Assembly: GCA_964400745.1 (NCBI GenBank)
Contig: CAYNVY010000001.1
Coordinates: forward strand, 1-64,000
Length of the DNA stretch: 64,000 bases
Source: 2-12-FULL-64-23 sp964400745
GTDB lineage: Bacteria > Pseudomonadota > Gammaproteobacteria > Burkholderiales > SG8-39
Reading direction: 5' to 3'
In this document: positions 43,275 to 53,000 of the stretch, piece after piece
Layout: the number at the start of each line of letters is the position of its first letter
Numbering within the stretch: the first letter of the stretch is position 1
The notes under the pieces: model-generated
What the model was told of the DNA's origin: nothing
The model's input: the letters and a program-made list of their open reading frames with translations, nothing else
Database searches by the model: none
Program-made: the position numbers and the translations under genes

Positions 43275-44276
43275 TTGTTCGACTATTCCCACTTGCGCAC
43301 AGTTCAAGCACAGCGCGGTCTGCACACAGCCACTATCCAGTTGGAAGGACGCAAATTGCAGCCGCGTTTGCTGATCACGGTAGACACCGAGTTGTTCTCG
43401 AAGTCACCCAAGAGTCAGGGGCTCTGGGGACGGGTGGGCGGCGAGGAGTGGGGTCTGGTCCGGTTGCTCGCCGTATTCGCCGAGCTTGAGGTCAAGGCCA
43501 CGTTCTTCCTTGACGCCTATGCGGGGAACGAAGGAGACCTCGCGGAGCAGCGACGCGCCGCGGAACTCGTTTGCGCGCGAGGCCAAGATCTGCAGCTTCA
43601 CACCCACCCTGGTCAGTCGTTTGATCGTACGCGCCAACGACTCCGGGACTATAGTCTGCCGGAACAGGAAGAGATCGTTGAGTTTGGCTGCCGGCGAATT
43701 GAGCAATGGACGGGCAAGCGTCCGTTCCTGCATCGCGCGGGAGATTGGGGCGCCGACGAACGTACTCTCGAGGTGCTGCGTCGCCGGGGATTCCGCGCCG
43801 ATTTCTCGGCTAGTCCATGGAGCCAGAATTGCGGATTTGATCCGAAGTGGATCGCTGGCAACGGATGGACCAGGCAGGAAGGGATGTTATGTGGGGTTGG
43901 TACCTGCTATCGGGACCGCCTGACCGGAAGGACGCGCCGTGTCGATCTGGGAGGAACGTCCTTTCGTGAAACCGAGGAAATGCTTTCACGAGGGATCGAC
44001 CCCCTGATTCTTACGCTTCACAGTTTCTCGCTCCTTAGGTACAACCGTGCTCGTACTCGATTTGCGCCACACCCCGAGTACGTCGAACGACTTCGCGCTT
44101 TTTGCGGGCTCGCGCGGACGCAGTGGGGCTACCAAATCATATCGGCTCGGGAGGCGGTTGCCGAAATACAAGAATGCCCCGATGCGGCGTTGCCTTGGAG
44201 CAATCTGCCAACTTCAAGCGTTGGTTCAAGCTGCGCGGGACTTTTGAAATCTGTACGGGCGCGCTTATCGGGCTAG
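43275..44276 (+). CDS. Polysaccharide deacetylase-like protein
   Basis: A 333-residue NodB-related protein without a signal peptide. It has ITVDTELF (residues ~34-41) in place of the TFDD motif, VKATFFLDAYA, LQLHTHPGQ with two histidines, FLHRAGDWG, and LTLHSFSLL. These positions line up with motifs 1-5 of carbohydrate esterase family 4, with divergence in motif 1. The start is uncertain and may be a TTG at 43275. It follows the MBOAT/SGNH pair by ~100 bases and may act on the same polymer. Confidence 0.78.
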   Translation: MFDYSHLRTVQAQRGLHTATIQLEGRKLQPRLLITVDTELFSKSPKSQGLWGRVGGEEWGLVRLLAVFAELEVKATFFLDAYAGNEGDLAEQRRAAELVCARGQDLQLHTHPGQSFDRTRQRLRDYSLPEQEEIVEFGCRRIEQWTGKRPFLHRAGDWGADERTLEVLRRRGFRADFSASPWSQNCGFDPKWIAGNGWTRQEGMLCGVGTCYRDRLTGRTRRVDLGGTSFRETEEMLSRGIDPLILTLHSFSLLRYNRARTRFAPHPEYVERLRAFCGLARTQWGYQIISAREAVAEIQECPDAALPWSNLPTSSVGSSCAGLLKSVRARLSG

Positions 44277-44337
44277 GTGCTATCAAATGATGCAAACGCA
44301 GTCGGCGCTTGCTCGCGTCTCGCGCTCCGGCGGCCCG

Positions 44338-45018
44338 CTAGAACCTATAGTCCATCCCGAGCGACCACATCAGGACATCCGCGCTGCCGAATTTAGCGGC
44401 GTCCCCGACGTTGCGCGCCGTTTCGAATTCGAGGCGCGCCGCCAAATCGCGTCTGATGTCGTACGTCACGCCCAAGCCCCAGTGCGAATTCAGTTTTCGC
44501 GCCGATTCTGCCGGTAGCGGGATCAAGCCGCCACCGGGGTCAGCCGTGCTCGCCCGGGTATTGGTTTGAATCGCCCCGATTTTGCCGAAGCCTGAAAAAG
44601 CGCCGGCCATCGGCAGCCAGAGTACGGCGTCGACGCCGTAGCCGTCGACATTGAAACTGCGCCGCATCGTCGTCACCGGCACGTTCGAGGTAATGGCCGC
44701 GGAATAGCTTGGTTTGCCAAAATTCCAGTAGCCGCCTTCGATCGAGAATTGGGGCAGAATCTGGTAGCCTATATAGGCCTTCCACATGGTTTCCTTGGCG
44801 TCGTCGGAAATCGTCGCCTGGGTCGCGCCGGTCGCGGCAATATTTGCCTTGGTCTGCGCATAACCTGTCTTGAACCCATCGCGACCAATCGCGCCGCCGA
44901 CATACCACGCGGTCACCTTCGCTGGCGCGATATCGACGCTTTGCTGTGCCACGACAGGCCCGGCTGACAGTGCCGTCACAGCTGCAACGCCCATTTGTAA
45001 CGCGTTGAAATGCTTCAT
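44338..45018 (-). CDS. Small outer-membrane beta-barrel (OmpA/OmpW-like)
   Basis: A 226-residue exported protein. The signal peptide ends PVVAQ (about residues 1-24). The mature part has alternating strands (AWYVGGAIGRDGF, YIGYQILPQFSIEGGYWNFG, HWGLGVTYDIRRDLAARLEFE) and ends in DYRF with terminal Phe, typical of 8-stranded barrels. GGGGG precedes the ATG at 45018. It is divergent from the large beta-helix lipoprotein gene. No peptidoglycan-binding OmpA domain is present. Confidence 0.85.
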   Translation of the reverse strand: MKHFNALQMGVAAVTALSAGPVVAQQSVDIAPAKVTAWYVGGAIGRDGFKTGYAQTKANIAATGATQATISDDAKETMWKAYIGYQILPQFSIEGGYWNFGKPSYSAAITSNVPVTTMRRSFNVDGYGVDAVLWLPMAGAFSGFGKIGAIQTNTRASTADPGGGLIPLPAESARKLNSHWGLGVTYDIRRDLAARLEFETARNVGDAAKFGSADVLMWSLGMDYRF

Positions 45019-45435
45019 GCAGCCCCCTGTATCTACAGCATCGACGTTGAAGTATAAGGTAAAGAATATCATATAACATAATGATTGTCCACATTAAAAA
45101 TACTTAATGCTTTACCGACATTGAGCTATTGAGAATCGATGTCGATATGTTACGATTCTAGAGGTGATGCTCTTGGTCGTATCGCCGGTCCACAGAACTT
45201 GCCCGGTTTGGTACGGCCCGGTACGATTCAGGCGCGAACATAGTTTAATTGTGCAAAGAACCGTTTCAGAGTTGCAGAATTGGCCACTGACATTGGCGAG
45301 CTTTTTGGGGAGCATTTTGTAATGGGCTCCAGGTCTGCGCCGGGGTTGCCGAACCGTCGGGTTGGCGCTGCTGCAAGAACCGCAATATCTCGTTTAATGC
45401 AATGGCCACAGGTCATTGAGTATTCCGGAGGTGGT
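45019..45435. other. Divergent promoter region between barrel and beta-helix genes
   Basis: About 415 bases without a gene. The segment 45050-45180 is AT-rich and contains the inverted repeat AGAATCG...CGATTCT. I did not find a good sigma-54 site here. The first part of the downstream open frame (45280-45435) has no ribosome site and looks like leader DNA. Confidence 0.45.
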
Positions 45436-48400
45436 ATGGAACATATTTCGACTGCTGATGGCTTACTGGGCAACATTCGCATTTTTTCAACGCGGGTGAG
45501 GCCATTGTCGTCGTTGGCGGCGGCGCTGCTTGCCGTCGCAATCATCACCGTCTCCGGATGCGGCGGCGGGGGGAGCAACGAGTTGGTGACTACGGGGGCT
45601 GCGGGTGCGGGAGCCGCGAGTTCGGGAGTCGTCCTGGAACTGAACGGTACTGCGGCCACCGGACAGCCGATGGCGAATGCATTGCTGAGCGCCAGTTGCA
45701 GTGTCGGCAGCGGTTCAACCACTACCGCGGCGGATGGCTCGTGGCGCCTGTCCATTGCGGGTGCCGTCGCCCCTTGCGTTATCCAAGTTACCAGCGGCAG
45801 TATTACGCTGCATTCTTATGCCGCGGCAGCCGGCGTCGTCAATGTCACCCCGCTGACGGAGGAAATCCTGCGGTTGGCACTGTCGGGAACGGGCACGACC
45901 CCTGCGACGCTCTTTGCCAGCCCGGCTGCCGTGCCGCTCAGCCCGGCGCAATTGCAGGCGGCTGAGGCATCGGTGAAAGCGAAGCTGGTTAGTTTGGGTG
46001 TCGACACGGCCGCGATTGGCGGCAGCCTGCTGACGCAGCCCTTTGCAGCCGATCATACCGGGATAGACGGCGTTCTTGACCTTGTCGGCGCGACTTTCGT
46101 GGCAAAGTACAAACTGACCTTCGCCTCGAACGGCGCGGGCTCCGTGACGACCAGCCCCGGCGGCATCGCCAATTGCGCCGGCGCTACCTGCACCGCGACC
46201 TTCGACCCTGGCACCACCGTAACCCTCACCGCAGCTCCGACGTCAGGGAATGCAGTTTCGGGTTGGGGTGGCGCCTGCGCGAGTGCTGGCACCAGTGCGC
46301 CGACGTGCACTGTGACCATGTCCTCCGATCAGACCGCAAACGTGGCCTTCAGCGGCATTGCTCCGCCGACCTACACGCTGACATTTACCGCGAGCGGCCC
46401 AGGTACGGTGACATCCACTCCAAGCGGCGTCTCCTGCGTAGGGGCTAGCTGCAGCGCATCCTTTACTGCGGGTACTGTCGTAACTCTGACGCCAAGCCCG
46501 GCTACGAATCCTAAGGTCTGGTCCGGCGCCTGCGCGTCCGCAGGCGCCACTTGCACGGTGACGATGTCCGCAAACCAGACCGCCGGCGCAACCTTTACAC
46601 CCTTGTACGCTGCGACTCTTAGCGTGACAGGATCGGGTACAGTGACATCCAGTTCGGGAGGCATCTCCTGCCCAGGCACTTGCAACAGCGGGTCCGTCAT
46701 ACCTGCGGGCACGGTCGTTACCTTGACGGCTACCCCATCCACGGGATTTTTGGTCACAGGCTGGACCGGTGCCTGCGCGACTTCGGGTACCGTTGGCACC
46801 ACCGGTACGTGTTCGGTGACCATGAATGCGAGTCAACCGGCCGGTGCAATCTTTACGCGCGTGCACGCTGCGATATTTAGTGTCGTTGGATCTGGTACGG
46901 TGACATCCAGTTCGGGCGGCATCTCCTGCCCGGGTACCTGCAACAGCGGGGCCGTCATACCCGTTGGAACGGTCGTCACCTTCACGGCGAATCCCTCCGC
47001 CGGATATCTGGTCACTGGCTGGACGGGGGCTTGCGCGAGTTCCGGCACTGTTGGCGCCACCGGGACATGTTCGGTGACCATGAATACGGATCAGACGGCG
47101 GGCGTCATCTTTACCCAAGCGTTCGCATTGACGGTTACCCTCTCAGGCGGATCAGGCGGACTTGGTACGAGTTCCGTGGGATCCGCTTCAACCCCTGCGG
47201 GATCCCCGAGCAATATTTCTTGTACGGCGACCAACAATCCCTGCAGCGCATCGTTCCCCGCCTTAACCAGCGTGACGCTTTCAGCCAACCCCGGTCCGTC
47301 GCAGGTTTTTTCTGGCTGGAGCGGCGGTGGTTGCTCCGGCACCGGGACGTGCGTGGTGGCGGCGAGCGTCGACAGCAGCGTAACCGCGCAGTTCGCGGAT
47401 GCGCCTGCATCTTATCTCAAGGTTAGCGTGGCCGGCGGAGGCACGGTTACATCAGACGCCGGCGCGATTCCTGGCACAATCAACTGCACCGCGGCGGTGT
47501 CCGGATACACTGCTGGGTGCAGTGCCACATTCAATACCGGAGCCCCGGTCACGCTGACTGCGGCTCCAACCGCGGGTTACGCCTTTGCCGGATGGCTCAA
47601 CTCGGCATCGAGCACAAGCACGCAGACGACGTGCACGGGCACCACAAATCCGTGTCTGATTGCATCAAAACCCGCGGCAACACAGTATTTGACTGCGATA
47701 TTCACGCCAACGGCGACCAATCCGCCCCCAGGTCCCATCCAACTCTATACGGATATAACCTCCGGCCCGATAGGGTGCGTAGGAGTGCCGACAGCCTGCG
47801 GTCTGTATGCCGGCGAAAATGACGACGGCATCTATCTGTCGGTATTCGGCAAGAATTTCGGCACTACCGGTCTGGGAACGACTACGAAAGTGTATGTAGA
47901 CAACATCGAGGTGGCGACCTACAAGCCAACCCATGTGACGGCACTTCCGAATATTGGCGCGTCTAGGGGCAGGGCCGACGTCCAGCAGATCAACACCCAG
48001 GTCGGAAAATTCCGGCTATTGACGAATACCGGCCTTGATGGCCAAGCGCTTCCCATCAAGGTCGTGACCGATGGCAGGGTTGCGGTCGATCCAAACAGCC
48101 TTACCTTCACGGTCAATCCGGGAAGGATCTATTTCGTGAATAACCTCAGCGGCGTCGATACGGCGGATACCACGACTGGCGGCACCTTCGCCGCTCCGTT
48201 CTTGACCGTCCAGAAAACTTTGGGTTTGAATTTTTCTATAGCAGCTGCTTCCACGGCAGGCGCTTGGGGACGCGTGCAGGCCGGCGATTTCCTGGTAATG
48301 CGTGGTACAGGGACTCCCTATACAAGGCAGGCAGGGGCTGCCTATTTCATGATGACGCTAAACAAGTCCGGCTCTGCGCCGGGTGTCGCTCCCCAATGTA

Positions 48401-49533
48401 CTGGCTGCACGGGAACCGGTCCGATCACACTGATGGGTTACCCGGGGGAGGATGTGTTCATCAACGGCCTCTACGATGGAACAGCAACGGGAGGCACGAT
48501 ATCCTCTGCAGACACGGCACGAATTCAGGAATTCAAAGGACACTGGATCAATATCGTCGGCCTTAGAATCGAAGGGGGAAGGAACGACGGGGCCATCGAC
48601 ACTCAGGCCGGGGGCAGCCACTGGAGGGTAGTCAACAACGAACTGACGGCTGCCACGGCAGTGGGTAATGTCGTCGCCAGAGCCGCCGGGGCCGCGGGAC
48701 ACGGCAATTGCTGTACCGCGGGGATCATGCCCGGGCCAGGTTATTTGATCATCGGCAACAATGTCCATGATATTTTCAACGGGCCGGACAACGGGACCAG
48801 CAATTTCGAGAACCACGGTGTGTACCTTTTCGGTCTTGGGAAGACCGAGATTGCATACAACCAGTTCAGGAAGATTCGCGGCGGCAACGGAATTTCGACG
48901 TTTGCGAATGGTACCAACAACGACTTCAATATAGATGACGTCGATATTCATCACAACATATTCCAGGATATCGGCAAGCATGGCATCAACCTGGCCGATG
49001 GGACCCGGAACAATATTCGGATTTGGAACAATATTATTTATGACACGGACCGTGCAGGGATTCGCTTCAGCACGACTGTGGCGAACAACACTCAGATATT
49101 CAACAATACGATCTACAATACCAACCGGATCAATAATGGCGCCACAGCCGCCATCATGAGCGAAGGGGTTCTTGGGATTTCAGCGATCGATCTTAGAAAC
49201 AACATAATTCGTCCAGTTACAGGAGCTTACGCAATCATAAACGGAGCGTTTCCTGGGACGGCGACAAACAACCTCTGGTTCGGCGGAACCGGAACCAACC
49301 CAGCCACGACGTTTTCCACGAGTTCGCTGGAGACTGATCCCAAGTTTGTTTCCACCACCGCTGGAGTAGAGGATTTCCGTCTACAGGCAACCAGCCCGGC
49401 CATCGGCGCGGGAACCAATGCGGCCGCTGTATCCGCAGTCGTCACGAATGACCTTGATGTCGCCACTACAGCGGTCACGCAGACCACGCGGCCAATTGGG
49501 GGTAGTTGGGATATCGGTGCGTACGAGAGGTAA
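45436..49533 (+). CDS. Large secreted lipoprotein: InlB-like repeats plus beta-helix domain
   Basis: A 1365-residue lipoprotein. A long N-terminal signal ends in the lipobox VSGC (Cys42), followed by a Gly run. Residues ~60-140 look like a carboxypeptidase-regulatory-type domain. Residues ~225-765 are six Cys-containing repeats of 75-100 residues, each ending like GTCSVTMNASQ.AG..FT, as in divergent InlB B-repeats. Residues ~767-1365 form a right-handed parallel beta-helix with an N-terminal GIYLSVFGKNFG motif and Asn ladders (NNIRIWNNIIYDT). The ATG at 45436 has GGAGG at good spacing. A lyase, epimerase or adhesin role is possible; no catalytic set was identified. The last ~600 residues are a close paralogue of the next gene. 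Confidence 0.85.
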   Translation: MEHISTADGLLGNIRIFSTRVRPLSSLAAALLAVAIITVSGCGGGGSNELVTTGAAGAGAASSGVVLELNGTAATGQPMANALLSASCSVGSGSTTTAADGSWRLSIAGAVAPCVIQVTSGSITLHSYAAAAGVVNVTPLTEEILRLALSGTGTTPATLFASPAAVPLSPAQLQAAEASVKAKLVSLGVDTAAIGGSLLTQPFAADHTGIDGVLDLVGATFVAKYKLTFASNGAGSVTTSPGGIANCAGATCTATFDPGTTVTLTAAPTSGNAVSGWGGACASAGTSAPTCTVTMSSDQTANVAFSGIAPPTYTLTFTASGPGTVTSTPSGVSCVGASCSASFTAGTVVTLTPSPATNPKVWSGACASAGATCTVTMSANQTAGATFTPLYAATLSVTGSGTVTSSSGGISCPGTCNSGSVIPAGTVVTLTATPSTGFLVTGWTGACATSGTVGTTGTCSVTMNASQPAGAIFTRVHAAIFSVVGSGTVTSSSGGISCPGTCNSGAVIPVGTVVTFTANPSAGYLVTGWTGACASSGTVGATGTCSVTMNTDQTAGVIFTQAFALTVTLSGGSGGLGTSSVGSASTPAGSPSNISCTATNNPCSASFPALTSVTLSANPGPSQVFSGWSGGGCSGTGTCVVAASVDSSVTAQFADAPASYLKVSVAGGGTVTSDAGAIPGTINCTAAVSGYTAGCSATFNTGAPVTLTAAPTAGYAFAGWLNSASSTSTQTTCTGTTNPCLIASKPAATQYLTAIFTPTATNPPPGPIQLYTDITSGPIGCVGVPTACGLYAGENDDGIYLSVFGKNFGTTGLGTTTKVYVDNIEVATYKPTHVTALPNIGASRGRADVQQINTQVGKFRLLTNTGLDGQALPIKVVTDGRVAVDPNSLTFTVNPGRIYFVNNLSGVDTADTTTGGTFAAPFLTVQKTLGLNFSIAAASTAGAWGRVQAGDFLVMRGTGTPYTRQAGAAYFMMTLNKSGSAPGVAPQCTGCTGTGPITLMGYPGEDVFINGLYDGTATGGTISSADTARIQEFKGHWINIVGLRIEGGRNDGAIDTQAGGSHWRVVNNELTAATAVGNVVARAAGAAGHGNCCTAGIMPGPGYLIIGNNVHDIFNGPDNGTSNFENHGVYLFGLGKTEIAYNQFRKIRGGNGISTFANGTNNDFNIDDVDIHHNIFQDIGKHGINLADGTRNNIRIWNNIIYDTDRAGIRFSTTVANNTQIFNNTIYNTNRINNGATAAIMSEGVLGISAIDLRNNIIRPVTGAYAIINGAFPGTATNNLWFGGTGTNPATTFSTSSLETDPKFVSTTAGVEDFRLQATSPAIGAGTNAAAVSAVVTNDLDVATTAVTQTTRPIGGSWDIGAYER
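46603..47118 (+). repeat. Two tandem 258-bp repeats inside the lipoprotein gene
   Basis: Two adjacent 258-base (86-codon) units at about 46603-46860 and 46861-47118 are highly similar in DNA, for example TGACATCCAGTTCGGG at the same phase in each. They encode two of the six InlB-like repeats. The near-identity suggests a recent in-frame duplication and a length-variable region. The unit edges are approximate. Confidence 0.75.
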
Positions 49534-49733
49534 CCGGAACGCGCGCTCGGTCTACTGCCCGTCTGGCGATTTTCCGAGTAGTCGATTGAACGGTACGCGC
49601 TTGGGTTCATCACTGCAATTGCCTTGATGATCGGCCACGCGCGCGAGTTCTCTGGTCGAAGACCTTTTTTGCGGCACGCAGGTCGCATGCAAGCTGGTAC
49701 GCTGCGCACTAGAATGCTTGGCGACCTATCCAT

Positions 49734-51590
49734 ATGACCTTCGCGACTCTGGTTCTGCGCTGGCTGTTTGTAGCATCTTCGGTGCTCGCTATCTCGGTTT
49801 CCCATGCGGCCGACAACACTGCGCCTGATTCAGCATTCCCCATAGTAATTTACACCGACATTGTTTCGGGGCCGAATAGCGGCGGCGAGAACGACAAGGG
49901 CATTTATCTGTCGGTGTTCGGCAAGAACCTGGGCAGTTCCGGGCTTGGGACGACAACGAAGGTTTATATCGGTGATGTCGAGGTGGACAATTACCGTTAC
50001 CTCAGCGTGGCCAAGGGCAGGCCCGACATCCAGCAAATCTCCGTACAGGTCGGGACTTTGGGCAATCCGGAAGAGGGTGCGCCGCTGGCGATCAAGGTTG
50101 TGGTCGATGGAAGAGTTGCGCATGACCCCAACCGGATCACCTTCACGGTCAATCCGGGAAAAATATATTTCGTGGACAACGTCCGCGGTGTCGATACGAA
50201 CGATATCGTATCCGGAGGCAGTTTCGCCGCTCCGTTCAGGACGGTGCAGAAATCGGCAGGTGCGACCTTGCGTTTTGCAATTCAACCTGCATCCTTATCC
50301 GGCGCATGGGGACGCGTACAGGCAGGGGATTTCATGGTAATGCGCGGTACCGGGACACCCTATACAAGGCAAGGGTGGGGCAACTATTTCCTGATGGCGT
50401 TGAACAAGTCCGGCTCTGCGCCGGGCGTCGTTCCCCAGTGTGCTGGCTGCACGGGCACCGGTCCGATCACGCTCATGGGTTACCCGGGTGAAGATGTGTT
50501 CATCAACGGCTTCTACGAATCCGCGAGAAATAGCGGCACAATATCCTCCGCAGACTCGGCGCGAGTACAGGAATTCAAGGGGCACTGGATCAACGTTGTC
50601 GGCCTTCGCATCGAGGGAGGGAACAACGACGGCGCCATCGACACTCAGGCTGGCGGCAGCCACTGGCGCGTCGTCAATAACGAGCTGACGGCAGCCACTG
50701 CGGTGGGCAATGTCGTCGCGAGGGCTGCCGGGGTCGCCGGACGCGGCAACTGCTGTACCGCGGGGTTCATGCCCGGGCCGGGTCTCTTGATCCTGGGCAA
50801 CAATATTCACGATGTGTTCAACGGGCCGGACAATGGGACCAGTCATTTCGAGAATCATGGCGTATATGTTTTCGGCCTGGGCAAGACCGAGATCGCGTAC
50901 AACCAAATCGTGAAGATCCGTGGTGGAAACGGCGTTCAAACATTTACAAACGGAACCAACAACGATTACTTCGTTGATGACATCGATATCCACCACAATA
51001 TCATCCAGGATGTTGGCAAGCATGGCATCAATCTGGCTAATGGAACCCGCAACAACATCAGGATCTGGAACAATGTCATTTATAATGCAGATCGCGCGGG
51101 CATTCGACTGAGCACAACTGTTGCGAACAACATTCAGATATACAACAACACCATCTACAATACCAACCGCATCAACAATGGCGCCACCGCCGCCATAATG
51201 AGCGAGGGAATTCTGGGCGCCTCAGCGATCGATTTCAGAAACAATTTGATCTGGCCGGTCACCGGGGCTTACGCCAGGATAAATGGTGCGTTTCCTGGAA
51301 CCGCCACGAACAATCTGTGGTTCGGCGGAGCCGGAACCAATCCTGCCACGGCGTTTTCCGGCAGCTCACTTAGGACCAACCCCCAGTTCGTTTCCACCAC
51401 TGTGGCGTCCGAGAATTTCCGCCTTCAAAGGACTAGCCCGGCGATCGATGCCGGAACAAGTGCGGTGTCGGGGTTGGTGACAAACGATTTCGATATCCAA
51501 GCGCCGCGCCCGCATGGCCGCGGGATCGACATCGGCGCCCACGAATTCATCCAGGAACCCCCGAACGTCGGACGTCAATCGATCCAATAA
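49734..51590 (+). CDS. Secreted right-handed beta-helix protein (paralogue)
   Basis: A 618-residue exported protein. The signal peptide ends VSHA|AD near residue 25. The remainder is a close paralogue of residues ~767-1365 of the preceding lipoprotein, sharing GIYLSVFGKN, GPITLMGYPGEDVFINGF, HWRVVNNELTAATAVGNVV, and NNIRIWNNVIYNADRAG. It lacks a lipobox and the InlB-like repeats, so it is probably periplasmic or released. Beta-helix folds of this type occur in polysaccharide lyases and C5-epimerases. The 3' end overlaps the convergent glycosyltransferase gene by 44 bases. Confidence 0.85.
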   Translation: MTFATLVLRWLFVASSVLAISVSHAADNTAPDSAFPIVIYTDIVSGPNSGGENDKGIYLSVFGKNLGSSGLGTTTKVYIGDVEVDNYRYLSVAKGRPDIQQISVQVGTLGNPEEGAPLAIKVVVDGRVAHDPNRITFTVNPGKIYFVDNVRGVDTNDIVSGGSFAAPFRTVQKSAGATLRFAIQPASLSGAWGRVQAGDFMVMRGTGTPYTRQGWGNYFLMALNKSGSAPGVVPQCAGCTGTGPITLMGYPGEDVFINGFYESARNSGTISSADSARVQEFKGHWINVVGLRIEGGNNDGAIDTQAGGSHWRVVNNELTAATAVGNVVARAAGVAGRGNCCTAGFMPGPGLLILGNNIHDVFNGPDNGTSHFENHGVYVFGLGKTEIAYNQIVKIRGGNGVQTFTNGTNNDYFVDDIDIHHNIIQDVGKHGINLANGTRNNIRIWNNVIYNADRAGIRLSTTVANNIQIYNNTIYNTNRINNGATAAIMSEGILGASAIDFRNNLIWPVTGAYARINGAFPGTATNNLWFGGAGTNPATAFSGSSLRTNPQFVSTTVASENFRLQRTSPAIDAGTSAVSGLVTNDFDIQAPRPHGRGIDIGAHEFIQEPPNVGRQSIQ

Positions 51591-52752
51591 ACTCGCTGTT
51601 TTCGGCGGCGATGGCATCCCAGGTCAGGTGCTTTGCCGTGTCGACGATCCTTGCCCTGTCCCAGCTACGCGACAAGGCGGCGGCCAGGCAGTCGGCTAGA
51701 GCGCTTGAATTTCCGGGTGAAACCAGCAGGCCGTTGACGCCATCCGATACGAGTTCCGGCACGCCACCCACGCGTGTCGCCACGACCGGGATGCCGCTGG
51801 CCAGCGCTTCGACCACGACGTTGGGCGTGCCCTCGTTGTAGCTGGGAAGGCACAACAGGTCGGCGGCGGCTAGCCCGCGAGACACTTCGCCCTGTGGAAT
51901 GGCGCCGACGAACCTGACCGTAGAGCTGATACCAGCCACGTTGACGCGACGTTCCAAATCCCCTCTGCATATTCCATCGCCTATGATTACCAGCCGATCG
52001 TCACCGCCGACCAACTCCCGTTGGCATAGAGTCTTCCAGGCATCGATCAACAAGTCCACCCCCTTGATGGGTACCAGGTTGCCGACGAACACGACGATAC
52101 GTGCGTCCCCCGATACGTTCAGGCTGGCGCGGGACTCGGATGAAGAACGAGGAAAAAACAAAGCAGGATCAAACCCTGCGCAGGGTATGTATTTCAGCCT
52201 TTTCACGTGTCCTTGGGTGAGGCGGACCACCTTCGCTTCGAGGTCGCGGCTAACGACGATGACGCCTTCGGCGCCGGTCAATGCCCAGCGGATTTGCCAC
52301 CGCAAGGTTCGCCGCGTGGCGTAAACGTTGATATCGCTCCCATGGACAGTGATGACATAAGGCAATCGCAATGCGCGCGCGGCCAAAGCCACCCCGACGC
52401 CATCCGGGTAGCCGAAATGCGCATGCACCAGACAGGATTCGTTTTCACGCTTGAACTGGCGCAATAATTGAAGTACGCCAAGGCAGTAGCTGAAACCGGA
52501 AAAGAAGTCCAGCTTGGGCACCACCAGAAAGCGTGGATGCAGCACATCAATTTCATCGACGCGTTCTACACGTCGGATCTGGCTCTGCCTATACCATCGG
52601 GGTATGCGGCGTATCGGCGGTGCGTAGGGGACCGGTGAAATCACGCTGATCTGAAAATGCCGCTGCATTGCGCGCGCGAGATGCTTGATGAATACCGTCC
52701 GGTGCTGGTCAGCGGAATTGGGGAAGAACGTCGTTACCTTCAGAATCCGCAT
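51547..52752 (-). CDS. GT4-family glycosyltransferase
   Basis: A 401-residue GT-B glycosyltransferase of family GT4. It has a long N-terminal acceptor domain with HAHFGYPDG and ITVHGSDIN, and a C-terminal donor domain with VFVGNLVPIKGVDLLIDAW and the nucleotide-sugar site NEGTPNVVVEALASGIPVVAT. It adds one sugar of the repeat unit on the cytoplasmic face. I start at the ATG at 52752 (MRILKVTTFF); an ATG four codons upstream is also in frame. It is the last gene of a minus-strand group. Confidence 0.88.
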   Translation of the reverse strand: MRILKVTTFFPNSADQHRTVFIKHLARAMQRHFQISVISPVPYAPPIRRIPRWYRQSQIRRVERVDEIDVLHPRFLVVPKLDFFSGFSYCLGVLQLLRQFKRENESCLVHAHFGYPDGVGVALAARALRLPYVITVHGSDINVYATRRTLRWQIRWALTGAEGVIVVSRDLEAKVVRLTQGHVKRLKYIPCAGFDPALFFPRSSSESRASLNVSGDARIVVFVGNLVPIKGVDLLIDAWKTLCQRELVGGDDRLVIIGDGICRGDLERRVNVAGISSTVRFVGAIPQGEVSRGLAAADLLCLPSYNEGTPNVVVEALASGIPVVATRVGGVPELVSDGVNGLLVSPGNSSALADCLAAALSRSWDRARIVDTAKHLTWDAIAAENSEFIGSIDVRRSGVPG

Positions 52753-53000
52753 AATCTCCTCCATGCCGATGCTGGTTGCGGCAAGACAACGAGCACTGAG
52801 CTGCAGCCTGAGGCTCAGGCCGGGCGCGCGCGTAGTACGTCACAATGTACCCTCGCGCTACGCACACTCCCGTCTTCGCACATCGCCCGCCAAGTCGGTT
52901 GCTGCGTCACTGTCTTCTGCGATGCTGCGAAGCAAGCGCAGTTCGAGTGTGGCGGCACCGCGACCGGCCGCAAAACGGGCAATGCCGACTGTCAGGAGGC
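52753..53000. other. Intergenic spacer between two GT4 genes
   Basis: About 250 bases between minus-strand GT4 genes. Open frames here show no ribosome sites or motifs. It may hold a promoter for the downstream GT4 gene or be a scar of gene loss. Confidence 0.35.

Noticed and set aside
46108..47730. CRISPR-like repeat array
   Set aside because: The repeats are long, in frame, diverged and protein-coding (InlB-like), with no short identical repeats and unique spacers.
49672..49687. Possible sigma-54 promoter (CGGCACG-CAGG-TCGCA) before the beta-helix paralogue
   Set aside because: Spacing of GG and GC is right, but mismatches at the first -24 base and the -12 T make it too weak to claim without a matrix score.
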